This document shows, piece after piece, positions 17,389 to 24,902 of a DNA stretch of 64,000 bases (positions are counted from its first letter, which is position 1; the number at the start of each line of letters is the position of its first letter). Origin of the DNA: Brachybacterium halotolerans (GTDB lineage: Bacteria; Actinomycetota; Actinomycetes; Actinomycetales; Dermabacteraceae); the NCBI RefSeq assembly GCF_016623465.1, contig NZ_JAEDAJ010000005.1:70381-134380 (forward strand), read 5' to 3'. A program made the position numbers and the translations under genes. The notes beneath the pieces are model-generated. The model saw only the letters and a program-made list of their open reading frames with translations, searched no databases and was not told where the DNA came from.

Positions 17389-19266
17389 ATGGCGCGCGAC
17401 CGCCGTGGCTCACGGGGCGGGGACGAGGACTGGATCTTCTCCGCGGATCCCGGGACGGTCCCCACCGAGAAGCTCCCCGGCCGCGAGGAGGTCGAGCTGC
17501 TCGCCGCCGAGCGGGCCGGCCACCCGCGGCACCGCAGGCCCGTGCGTCCGACCGTGCAGACGGGCGGGCAGGACGACGGGCAGGCGGGCGACGACCTCCG
17601 CGACACCCGCACCGGCGCGCTCCCCGCGCTCGACGAGGACGGCCAGGTGCCCGAGGACGGCGCGGCCGCAGGGAACCGCGCGGGGACCGACGACGGGACA
17701 GGTGCCGGGACCGACGACGGGAACGGCACCGGGACCGACGCGGACTGGACCCGCGAGAGCACCGATGAGGACGCCCGCACCCTCGCCCCGCACGGCGAGG
17801 ACGCCCCCGCGCCCGTCGGCGGCTCCTCGGACGCGGAGAACGGCTCCGCCGCGACCTACGCGCGCTCGGGCACCACGCCGAACGCGGCCGACGCCCCGGG
17901 GCGCTCCCCGGCGATCCCCGCGCGCTTCGCCGACCTCGGCGCCTTCGACGCCCTGCGCGACGTCACCGCCTTCGTGTGCCTGGTCGCCGCCCTGTCGACC
18001 TCCTTCACCCACGCCGGGTACACCCCGGTGGACCTCATCGGACGCATCGCGGTCGGCTTCGGCCTGCTCGTGCTCGTGGTGGTCCTCGTGCTGCGCTGGG
18101 TGCCGAAGACCTCGCCGCTGCGGCTCGTGCGGACCGTCCGCGTGATCGGCCTCGCGCCCGTGCTGCTGGTGGCCGTCGGCACGATCGTCGCCGACCTCGT
18201 GACCTCGATCCCCGTCATGTTCTCCCCGCTCCCAGAGGGCCCGCCTCTCGGTCTCGGGGCCGGGGTCTCCCTGCTGCTCGCGGGCGCCGTGGTCGGCATC
18301 GAGCCGCGCGCCCACGAGGGCTATCTGCCCTCGGCGCTCGCGCGGCGCCGCTCGCGCACGGTGATCGCCGGCATCGCCCTGGCCGCCGCGGCATCCTTCG
18401 TGTTCGCCGTGGTCATGCTCGTGGGCCGCGTCTTCGTCACCGGCTGGGCGTACTCGCTCATCACCTTCGCGAGCGCGCTCGTCTCCGCGCTCCTGCTGAC
18501 GCTGCTGATCGGGGCGGCGCTGCGCCGCGACCGCTCCTGGTTCGTGTTCTGCGCGGGCGCCGCGTCGGGCCTGGTGATCCTCGCGATCGCCGACAACTCC
18601 CTGCGCCTCGAGTTCGCCGCACCGACCTCGTTCGCGACGGACTTCGTCTACCTGCCCTTCGTGTTCGCCGCCTGGGGCGTGATGATCTCGCGCTCGTTCG
18701 TGCGCACGATGCCGCTGAACTTCCAGCGCGTGGACTGGATCGTCTACGCCGTGCGCGCCTTCGAGTTCGGCGCGATCATGCACGCCGCCGCGATCGTGTG
18801 GAACCTGATCGCAGCGGTCGCCGCGATCGGGGGAGCGGGCATGGGCGGGCCGGTCATCCACGTGATGGATGCCGTGATCTCCGCGTGCTTCGTCGCGATC
18901 TCGCTGTTCGCGCGCCGCTCGCTGCTCGAGCGCCCGGCCGACGTGGCCCGCTCGAGCGCCGTCATCGCGGGCGTGGTCATGCTGGTCGTCGGCTTCCTCG
19001 ACGTCATCGTGAACTCCCTGGCGACCGGCGCCGGGGCGGGGCTGATGACCGGCGGCGTCGCGCTCGCCGTGGGCGTCGTCGCGGCCCTCATGCTCACCGT
19101 GCCCGCGCCCGTGCGCGACGAGTACGGCGCGCCGGACCTCAGCCGCATGTTCGCCGACTTCCGCACCCGCAACGAGCCCGCCACCGCGGCCTCCCCGGAG
19201 CTGATCCCCGACGTCTCCGCGGAGCGCGCACGGATCAAGGTCTTCCCCGGGGCCGCGCGGCGCTGA
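17389..19266 (+). CDS. polytopic membrane protein with long acidic N-terminal region, unknown function
   Basis: The 625-residue product has about 185 residues of Asp/Gly/Thr-rich, probably disordered sequence (GTDDGTGAGTDDGNGTGT-like repeats near 100-125). About ten hydrophobic helices follow (190-590), with a short cytoplasmic tail. A motif EPRAHEGYLP and paired Arg clusters occur between helices. I cannot assign a family. GGGAGGG lies just before the ATG. It is divergent from argS and followed by a uracil permease. Confidence 0.75.
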   Translation: MARDRRGSRGGDEDWIFSADPGTVPTEKLPGREEVELLAAERAGHPRHRRPVRPTVQTGGQDDGQAGDDLRDTRTGALPALDEDGQVPEDGAAAGNRAGTDDGTGAGTDDGNGTGTDADWTRESTDEDARTLAPHGEDAPAPVGGSSDAENGSAATYARSGTTPNAADAPGRSPAIPARFADLGAFDALRDVTAFVCLVAALSTSFTHAGYTPVDLIGRIAVGFGLLVLVVVLVLRWVPKTSPLRLVRTVRVIGLAPVLLVAVGTIVADLVTSIPVMFSPLPEGPPLGLGAGVSLLLAGAVVGIEPRAHEGYLPSALARRRSRTVIAGIALAAAASFVFAVVMLVGRVFVTGWAYSLITFASALVSALLLTLLIGAALRRDRSWFVFCAGAASGLVILAIADNSLRLEFAAPTSFATDFVYLPFVFAAWGVMISRSFVRTMPLNFQRVDWIVYAVRAFEFGAIMHAAAIVWNLIAAVAAIGGAGMGGPVIHVMDAVISACFVAISLFARRSLLERPADVARSSAVIAGVVMLVVGFLDVIVNSLATGAGAGLMTGGVALAVGVVAALMLTVPAPVRDEYGAPDLSRMFADFRTRNEPATAASPELIPDVSAERARIKVFPGAARR

Positions 19267-19333
19267 TCCGGCGGTCGTCGCGCTGATCCGTCGACCGTGC
19301 TGATCCGCCGACCGCGCTGACCGGCCGAACGCC
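19261..19333. repeat. degenerate tandem repeats after a stop codon
   Basis: Units built on GCTGATCCGNCGACCG begin near 19262, 19282, 19299 and 19316 (spacing 20, 17 and 17). The first includes the TGA of the preceding membrane protein gene. Confidence 0.65.
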
Positions 19334-19365
19334 CCCGACCCGCCCTCCTCACCCCTGGAGCACCC

Positions 19366-20712
19366 ATGCCCGTCTGGACCCTGCACGGCGACGGCCGCTC
19401 CGTCGCCCCCGATGCGATCGTGCGCCCCGAGGAGCGCCTGGCGTGGCCGCTGACCATCGGCATCGGCGCCCAGCACGTGGTCGCCATGTTCGGCGCGACC
19501 TTCCTGGTGCCCCTGCTGACGGGCTTCCCGCCCTCGACGACGCTGCTGTTCAGCGGCATCGGCACCCTGCTGTTCCTGGTGATCACCCGCAATCGGGTGC
19601 CCAGCTACCTGGGGTCGTCCTTCGCGTTCATCGCCCCGATCACCGACTCCACGCAGGCCGGGTCGATGTCCGCGGCCCTCGGCGGGGTGCTCGTCATCGG
19701 CATCGCGATGGCGCTGCTCGGGCTGCTCGTGCAGGCCGTGGGCACGCGCTGGATCGGGCTGCTCATGCCGCCCGTGGTGATGGGCTCGATCGTCGCCCTC
19801 ATCGGCTTCAACCTCGCGCCGACGGCCTACGGGAACTTCCAGAAGTCCGCGGTGACCGCGACCATCACGCTGTTCGCGGTGGTGCTGTGCACGGCGCTGT
19901 TCAAGGGCATGCTGGGCCGGGTCTCGGTGCTGCTGGGCGTGATCGTTGGGTACCTCGTCGCCGTCGCCCGCGGCGAGGTCGACTTCACGACCGTCCACGA
20001 GGCCCATTGGCTCGGGCTGCCCCAGTTCCACCACCCCACGCTGGACCTCTCGCTGCTGCCGATGTTCCTGCCGGTGATCGTGGTGCTGCTGGCGGAGAAC
20101 GTCGGCCACGTGACGAGCGTGGGACTGATGACCGGGCGGAACCTCGACCACATGGTGGGGCGCACGCTCGCCTCCGACGGGATCGCCACGGCGCTCTCGG
20201 CCGTGTTCGGCGGCTCGCCGACCACCACCTACGGCGAGAACATCGGCGTCATGTCCGCGACCCGCGTGTACTCGACCGCCGCCTACTGGGTCGCGGGCGT
20301 CGTCGCGATCCTGCTCTCGCTCTCCCCGAAGGTGGGAGCTCTCATCAACACGATCCCGCCGGGCGTGCTGGGCGGCGTGACCTTCGTGCTCTACGGGCTC
20401 ATCGGCATCGTGGGCGTGCGCATGTGGGTCGACGGCAACGTGGACTTCTCCCGCCCGAAGAACCAGATCACGGCGGGCGTCGCCCTCGTGGTCGGCATCG
20501 CGAACGTCACCTGGACCTTCGGCGGCATCCAGCTCACCGGCATCGCGCTGGGCACCCTCGCCGCGCTCGTCATCTACCACCTGATGGCCGGGATCGGACG
20601 GTTCACCGGGACGGACCGGGCGGCGGCCCCGACGGACCAGGCGGCGCCGACGGACCAGGCTTCGGCGCCGACGGACCACGAGCAGACGCGCCCCGTCGAC
20701 CCGGAGCGGTGA
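19366..20712 (+). CDS. uracil-xanthine permease (NCS2 family)
   Basis: The 448-residue transporter has the NCS2 pattern: QHVVAMFGATFLVPLL in the first helix, the substrate-site segments AENVGHVTSVGLMTGRN and TTTYGENIGVMSATRV, and about fourteen membrane segments. It most resembles UraA/PyrP uracil:H+ symporters. The C-terminal tail is a repeat of Ala/Pro/Thr/Asp (TDQAAPTDQAS-like). TGGAGC lies upstream of the ATG. Its stop overlaps a possible GTG start of the GNAT-ParB gene. Confidence 0.9.
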   Translation: MPVWTLHGDGRSVAPDAIVRPEERLAWPLTIGIGAQHVVAMFGATFLVPLLTGFPPSTTLLFSGIGTLLFLVITRNRVPSYLGSSFAFIAPITDSTQAGSMSAALGGVLVIGIAMALLGLLVQAVGTRWIGLLMPPVVMGSIVALIGFNLAPTAYGNFQKSAVTATITLFAVVLCTALFKGMLGRVSVLLGVIVGYLVAVARGEVDFTTVHEAHWLGLPQFHHPTLDLSLLPMFLPVIVVLLAENVGHVTSVGLMTGRNLDHMVGRTLASDGIATALSAVFGGSPTTTYGENIGVMSATRVYSTAAYWVAGVVAILLSLSPKVGALINTIPPGVLGGVTFVLYGLIGIVGVRMWVDGNVDFSRPKNQITAGVALVVGIANVTWTFGGIQLTGIALGTLAALVIYHLMAGIGRFTGTDRAAAPTDQAAPTDQASAPTDHEQTRPVDPER

Positions 20713-20723
20713 AGAGCGACGAC

Positions 20724-21563
20724 ATGACAGTCCCGCTCACCCGCCTCGCCACGCCCGCCGACCGCGACCTGGTCCGCACCCTGCGTCTGCGCACCCTGCA
20801 GGAGGATCCCGAGGCGTTCGGCTCGACCTACGAGGGGACCCTCGAGCGCGAGCGCGAGGACCCGACCTACTGGGACCGCTTCCTCGCGCTCGGCGCATGC
20901 ATCCTGGCGACCCCCGAGGGCGGCGAGGCCCCACGAGGCATCGCCCGGGTGGTCCCCGGGACGGAGCCGGGGGAGCCGGCCATGATCTTCTCCGTGTGGG
21001 TCGCCCCGGAGGCGCGCGGAACCGGTGCGGGCCGGGCCCTCATCGACGCCTGCATCGACTGGGCCGAGGAGCACCTTCCCGCGGTGCGCCTGCGCCTGCA
21101 CGTGATGCGTGAGAACCCCAGCGCGCGACGGCTCTACGAGCGCTGCGGTTTCGGGGAGATCGGAGCAGATCCCGAGGACCCCGCGCAGCTCGTCATGGAG
21201 CGCCGCTCGGGCCGCGCCCTCCCCGCCGTGCTGCTGCCCACCGCGCTCGTCGCCCGCTATCGGGCCGTGGACCGGGAGGTCGTCGGCTCCCCGCACCTGG
21301 ACACCCCCGCCCACCTCGACGCGATCGAGGCCGATGTGCGCGTCCACGGCATCCGCACCCCGCTCGACCTCGCCTTCAACGAGCAGTTCGCGACGCTGGA
21401 CGGGAACCACCGCGTGGCCGTCGCCCTGCGCCTCGGCCTCGAACAGGTGCCCGTCCACGTGACCCGTCGGCTGCTGAGCCCGCGCCCCGAGCACGCCCGA
21501 ACCATGCGCCCCGAGGATCTCGCCGCGCTCGAGGAGGCGCTCGCGGGCGAGCGGCCAGCCTGA
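20724..21563 (+). CDS. GNAT acetyltransferase fused to a ParB/Srx-like domain
   Basis: Residues 1-165 are a GNAT domain with the acetyl-CoA loop VAPEARGTGAGRALI (93-107) and the NPSARRLYERCGF signature (131-143). Residues about 173-255 form a second domain with a helix-turn pattern and the motif LDGNHRVAVALRLGLEQVPV (226-245), typical of ParB N-terminal or sulfiredoxin-like folds (DGNHR). This fusion is unusual and the acceptor substrate is unknown. ATG 20724 is used; GTG 20709, which overlaps the permease stop, is the alternative. The gene is translationally close to the permease. Confidence 0.75.
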   Translation: MTVPLTRLATPADRDLVRTLRLRTLQEDPEAFGSTYEGTLEREREDPTYWDRFLALGACILATPEGGEAPRGIARVVPGTEPGEPAMIFSVWVAPEARGTGAGRALIDACIDWAEEHLPAVRLRLHVMRENPSARRLYERCGFGEIGADPEDPAQLVMERRSGRALPAVLLPTALVARYRAVDREVVGSPHLDTPAHLDAIEADVRVHGIRTPLDLAFNEQFATLDGNHRVAVALRLGLEQVPVHVTRRLLSPRPEHARTMRPEDLAALEEALAGERPA

Positions 21564-21686
21564 CGGACGTCGGAACAGGCGCTTCGGCCGGCTCTGCACC
21601 GACTCACCGTCCGGCCCTGCACCGGCCCCTCGCCGGCCCGTCGGCCCGCCCGCGGCACCGGGCTGGGGTGTTCGCTGCGCCCCGTG

Positions 21687-21692
21687 TACGGT
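21687..21692 (+). promoter_or_regulatory. -10 element TACGGT of glutaminase gene
   Basis: TACGGT ends 6 bases before GTG 21699. The earlier GTG at 21684 lies upstream of this hexamer and would be untranscribed. Confidence 0.5.
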
Positions 21693-21698
21693 CCGAGG

Positions 21699-22676
21699 GT
21701 GACCAGCGCGCTCAGCACCTACTTCGACCGGCAGAGGCACGTCCTCGGCTCCGCCGTGCCCGACGGCGACATCCCCGACCTCGCCCGCCTCTCCGGGGCG
21801 CGCGAGGACCACCTCGGCGTCGCCCTGTGCATGACCGACGGCGAGATCACCACCGCCGGCACCGACCACTGCTTCCCGATCCAGTCGATCTCCAAGGCCT
21901 TCGCCTACGGCGCCGCGATCGACCTGCACGGCCTGGAGTACGTGAACTCGATCGTCGACGAGGAGCCGACGGGCGAGCAGTTCAACGCCCTCAGCCTCGA
22001 CGTGTGGACGAAGAAGCCCAAGAACCCGCTGGTGAACATCGGCGCGATCCGCACCCACGCGATGCTCGGTCCCACCCAGGGCGAGCGCACCGAGCGCCTG
22101 CGCTCCGTGCTCGAGGCCGCCGCCGGCCACACCCTCGCCCTGCACGAGGCGACCCGCCGCGAGGAGGCCCGCACGGCCGACCGCAACCTCGCGCTCGCCT
22201 ACATGCTGCGCGCCGCCGGCTCCATGACCGAGGAGGCGCACGAGGTCGTCGAGGGGTACATCGAAGGCTGCTCGGTCCTCGCCTCGGTCACGGATCTCGC
22301 CGTGATGGCCGCGACACTCGCCTCGGGCGGCACCAATCCGCTGACGGGCGAGGAGGTGTTCTCCCGCGTCGCAGCCCGCAAGACCCTCTCCGTGATGCTC
22401 ACCTGCGGGATGTACGACAACGCGGGCGACTGGGTGAGCGACGTCGGCCTGCCCGCGAAGTCCGGGGTCGCCGGCGGCATCATCGCCGCGCTGCCCTCCC
22501 GCTTCGGCATCGCGACCTACGCCCCGCAGCTGGACCTGCACGGCAACTCCGTGCGCGGCACCCTGCTGTTCGAGCGCTTCAGCGAGGACTTCGCCCTGCA
22601 CATGCTCGACGGCGTCGAGCCCATGGACCTCGAGCGCCGCGCCGCCGAGATCGTCGAGGTGAGCGGGGAGCACTGA
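21699..22676 (+). CDS. glsA: glutaminase
   Basis: The 325-residue serine-dependent glutaminase has the catalytic SxxK motif in IQSISKAF (Ser63, Lys66), the NPLVNIGAI substrate segment, the Asn/Tyr positions in RNLALAYML, and a C-terminal KSGVAGGI serine-loop segment. It hydrolyses L-glutamine to glutamate and ammonia. Length matches the family. GTG 21699 is preferred to 21684 on promoter grounds. No second STAS or cNMP domain is present. Confidence 0.93.
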   Translation: MTSALSTYFDRQRHVLGSAVPDGDIPDLARLSGAREDHLGVALCMTDGEITTAGTDHCFPIQSISKAFAYGAAIDLHGLEYVNSIVDEEPTGEQFNALSLDVWTKKPKNPLVNIGAIRTHAMLGPTQGERTERLRSVLEAAAGHTLALHEATRREEARTADRNLALAYMLRAAGSMTEEAHEVVEGYIEGCSVLASVTDLAVMAATLASGGTNPLTGEEVFSRVAARKTLSVMLTCGMYDNAGDWVSDVGLPAKSGVAGGIIAALPSRFGIATYAPQLDLHGNSVRGTLLFERFSEDFALHMLDGVEPMDLERRAAEIVEVSGEH

Positions 22677-22779
22677 GGGTGCGGGCCCGCGCCTCGCTCG
22701 CCGTCCGCCCGCGCTCCGGCTGTGCCGCAGTGCACATCTCTGAGGGCGGTCGAAGGGTGTGGCCGACCATGCGGCACGG

Positions 22780-22794
22780 TTAGGCTCTCCTTCA
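22780..22794 (+). promoter_or_regulatory. candidate DtxR/IdeR iron box
   Basis: TTAGGCTCTCCTTCA agrees with most of the left part of the DtxR/IdeR consensus (TTAGGTTAGCCTAA, 10 of 14 positions). It overlaps both the -10 hexamer and the start codon of the siderophore ABC ATPase gene. Iron repression would fit the operon's role, but the right half is weak. Confidence 0.4.
22781..22786 (+). promoter_or_regulatory. -10 element TAGGCT of siderophore ABC operon
   Basis: TAGGCT ends 7 bases before the ATG at 22794. There is no Shine-Dalgarno. Confidence 0.55.
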
Positions 22795-23699
22795 TGACGA
22801 CCGATCTCCGATCGACCGCCGTCGAGGAGAGCACCGTCCCGTCCGAGGACCTCGCCCCCGACGGAGCAGGCGAGGCCGCCCGGCGCACCGCATCGCCCGA
22901 CCCCGCGCGCCGGCTGGACGCCGAGGGCCTCGTGCTGCGCTACGGCCGCAGCGAGGTCGTCCACGGCGTCGACCTGCAGATCCGCCCTGGCGAGGTCACT
23001 GTGCTGCTGGGCCCCAACGGCAGCGGCAAGTCGACCGTGCTGCGCGCCGTCTCCCGTCTGCACCCGCTGACCCAGGGAGAGGTGCGCATCGCCGAGCGCG
23101 ACGCGGCGCTGATGGGCGCCAAGGACTTCGCGCGCACCCTCACCCTCTTCTCCCAGAGCCGCGGCACCCCGCAGGGCCTCACCGTGCGCGAGGTCGTCGG
23201 CTTCGGCCGCCACCCGCACCGCCGCCGCTTCGCCGGTCTCTCCGATGTCGACGAGGCCGCGATCGAGCGGGCCATGGAGCTGACCGGGACCACGGCCTTC
23301 GCCGCCCGCGGCGTCGGCGAGCTCTCCGGCGGGGAGATCCAGCGCGTCTGGCTGGCCTCCTGCCTCGCCCAGGACACCGGCATCGTCCTGCTCGACGAGC
23401 CCACCAACCACCTCGACCTGCGTTTCCAGATCGAGACCCTCGACCTCGTGCGGGACCTCGCGGCCGAGCACGGCGCCGCGATCGGCGTGGTCCTGCACGA
23501 CCTCGGCCAGGCCACCCGCATCGCCGACCGCGTGGTGCTGCTGCGCCGCGGCGACGTCCACGCGGCCGGCACCGTCGACGAGGTCCTCACCTCGCAGCAT
23601 CTCAGCGAGGTCTACGACATCCCCATCGAGACCAGTACGGATCCCGCCAGCGGACGCCGCCGCATCGAGGTCGCCGAGCGGCGCCCTCGCGCCCGCTGA
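22794..23699 (+). CDS. iron-siderophore ABC transporter ATP-binding protein
   Basis: The 301-residue ATPase has an Ala/Glu-rich lead of about 40 residues and then Walker A LGPNGSGKST, Q-loop (FSQSRGTP), ABC signature LSGGEIQR, Walker B IVLLDEPTNHLD and switch His in VVLHDLGQ. It is closest in style to FepC/FhuC/FecE ATPases, which energise uptake of ferric siderophores or haem. It heads a three-gene operon (ATPase, lipoprotein, fused permease). The start is set by the leaderless promoter overlapping the possible iron box. Confidence 0.92.
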   Translation: MTTDLRSTAVEESTVPSEDLAPDGAGEAARRTASPDPARRLDAEGLVLRYGRSEVVHGVDLQIRPGEVTVLLGPNGSGKSTVLRAVSRLHPLTQGEVRIAERDAALMGAKDFARTLTLFSQSRGTPQGLTVREVVGFGRHPHRRRFAGLSDVDEAAIERAMELTGTTAFAARGVGELSGGEIQRVWLASCLAQDTGIVLLDEPTNHLDLRFQIETLDLVRDLAAEHGAAIGVVLHDLGQATRIADRVVLLRRGDVHAAGTVDEVLTSQHLSEVYDIPIETSTDPASGRRRIEVAERRPRAR

Positions 23700-23727
23700 C
23701 CGCCCGTCGGCCCGAGCGCTGACCGCC
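23695..23727. repeat. 10-bp direct repeat spanning a stop codon
   Basis: GCTGACCGCC occurs at 23695-23704, covering the TGA of the ABC ATPase gene, and again at 23718-23727. Confidence 0.7.
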
Positions 23728-23842
23728 GGTTCACGGGCCCCCTCGCACCGCCCCGCACGCACGTCGCCCCACCGCAGTCACCACCTGGCTGCACGTCATC
23801 CCGCCCACACCCGGCCGCATGGCCGTCACCACCCGGAGAACC

Positions 23843-24895
23843 ATGACCACCACCTCGCGTCCGTCCTCGCTGCGTCGCCTCGGCGTCGTCCTCACCCTGG
23901 GCCTCACGGCTCTCTCGCTCGCCGCCTGCGGCACGACCGACGTCGAGGCGTCCACCGACGCCACGAAGGACGCCTCAGCCGTGTCCGAGTCCTGCGCCGA
24001 CGACTCCACCTCGACCGCGACCGGCCCCGTCGAGCTCACCGACGACTTCGGCCGCACCGTGAAGCTCGACGAGCCCGCGAAGCGCGTCGCCGTCCTCGAA
24101 TGGCAGCAGACCGAGGACCTCCTCAGCCTCTGCGTGACGCCCGTGGGCGTCGCCGACGTCGAGGGCTTCACCACCTGGGACACCGCCGAGAAGCTCCCCG
24201 ACGGCGTCACGGACGTCGGCCAGCGCGGCGAGCCCGACCTCGACACCCTCTACGGCACGGACCCCGACCTCATCATCGTCGAGGCCTCCAGCAAGGACGA
24301 CGAGATCATCGGCCAGCTCGAGGAGCGCGGAGTGCCGGTGCTCGCCACCCAGGGCGCCGACGCGAAGGACCCCATCGGGAATATGAAGGACCTGTTCTCC
24401 CTGATCGGGAAGGCGACCGGCCGGACCGAGCGCGCGGACGCGGTCCTCGAGGAGTTCGATCAGCACCTCGCCGAGGCCAAGAAGAAGGTCGAGGATGTCG
24501 ACCTGCCCACGCGCGATTTCGTCTACTTCGACGGTTGGGTCGACGGCGGCAACGTCTCCATCCGCCCCTTCGGGAAGGGCGCCCTGTTCAGCGCGCTCGG
24601 CGAGGAGCTCGGGCTGAAGCCCGCCTGGACCGGGAAGACCGACGCGATCTACGGGCTGGGCCAGACCGACATGGAGGGCCTCACCTCCGTGGGCGACGCG
24701 AACCTCTTCTATACGTCGACCGACGACCCGGCCGGCAACTACGTCACCGAGCTCGAGAAGAACGACATCTGGACCTCGCTGCCCGCCGTCGAGGACGGCC
24801 GCGCCCACGCGTTCCCCTCGAGCATCTGGACGTTCGGCGGCCCCCGCACCTCCGAACAGGCGGTCGACGCCTACGTCGACGCGCTCACGAAGTGA
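23843..24895 (+). CDS. iron-siderophore ABC transporter substrate-binding lipoprotein
   Basis: The 350-residue protein begins with a lipoprotein signal (Arg-rich n-region, hydrophobic core, lipobox LAAC followed by GTT). A Thr/Asp/Ser-rich linker and a FecB/FhuD-type bilobal domain follow, with the DDFGRTVKL entry strand and a GDANLFY region near the C-terminus. It captures the ferric complex outside the membrane for the FhuB-like permease encoded 7 bases downstream. GGAG at 23835-23838 favours ATG 23843; ATG 23819 is a longer alternative. Confidence 0.9.
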   Translation: MTTTSRPSSLRRLGVVLTLGLTALSLAACGTTDVEASTDATKDASAVSESCADDSTSTATGPVELTDDFGRTVKLDEPAKRVAVLEWQQTEDLLSLCVTPVGVADVEGFTTWDTAEKLPDGVTDVGQRGEPDLDTLYGTDPDLIIVEASSKDDEIIGQLEERGVPVLATQGADAKDPIGNMKDLFSLIGKATGRTERADAVLEEFDQHLAEAKKKVEDVDLPTRDFVYFDGWVDGGNVSIRPFGKGALFSALGEELGLKPAWTGKTDAIYGLGQTDMEGLTSVGDANLFYTSTDDPAGNYVTELEKNDIWTSLPAVEDGRAHAFPSSIWTFGGPRTSEQAVDAYVDALTK

Positions 24896-24902
24896 CCCGC
24901 CC

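Noticed and set aside
21684-21686. GTG at 21684 as glutaminase start
   Set aside because: It lies before the TACGGT hexamer, so a leaderless transcript would begin after it; GTG 21699 matches the family start.
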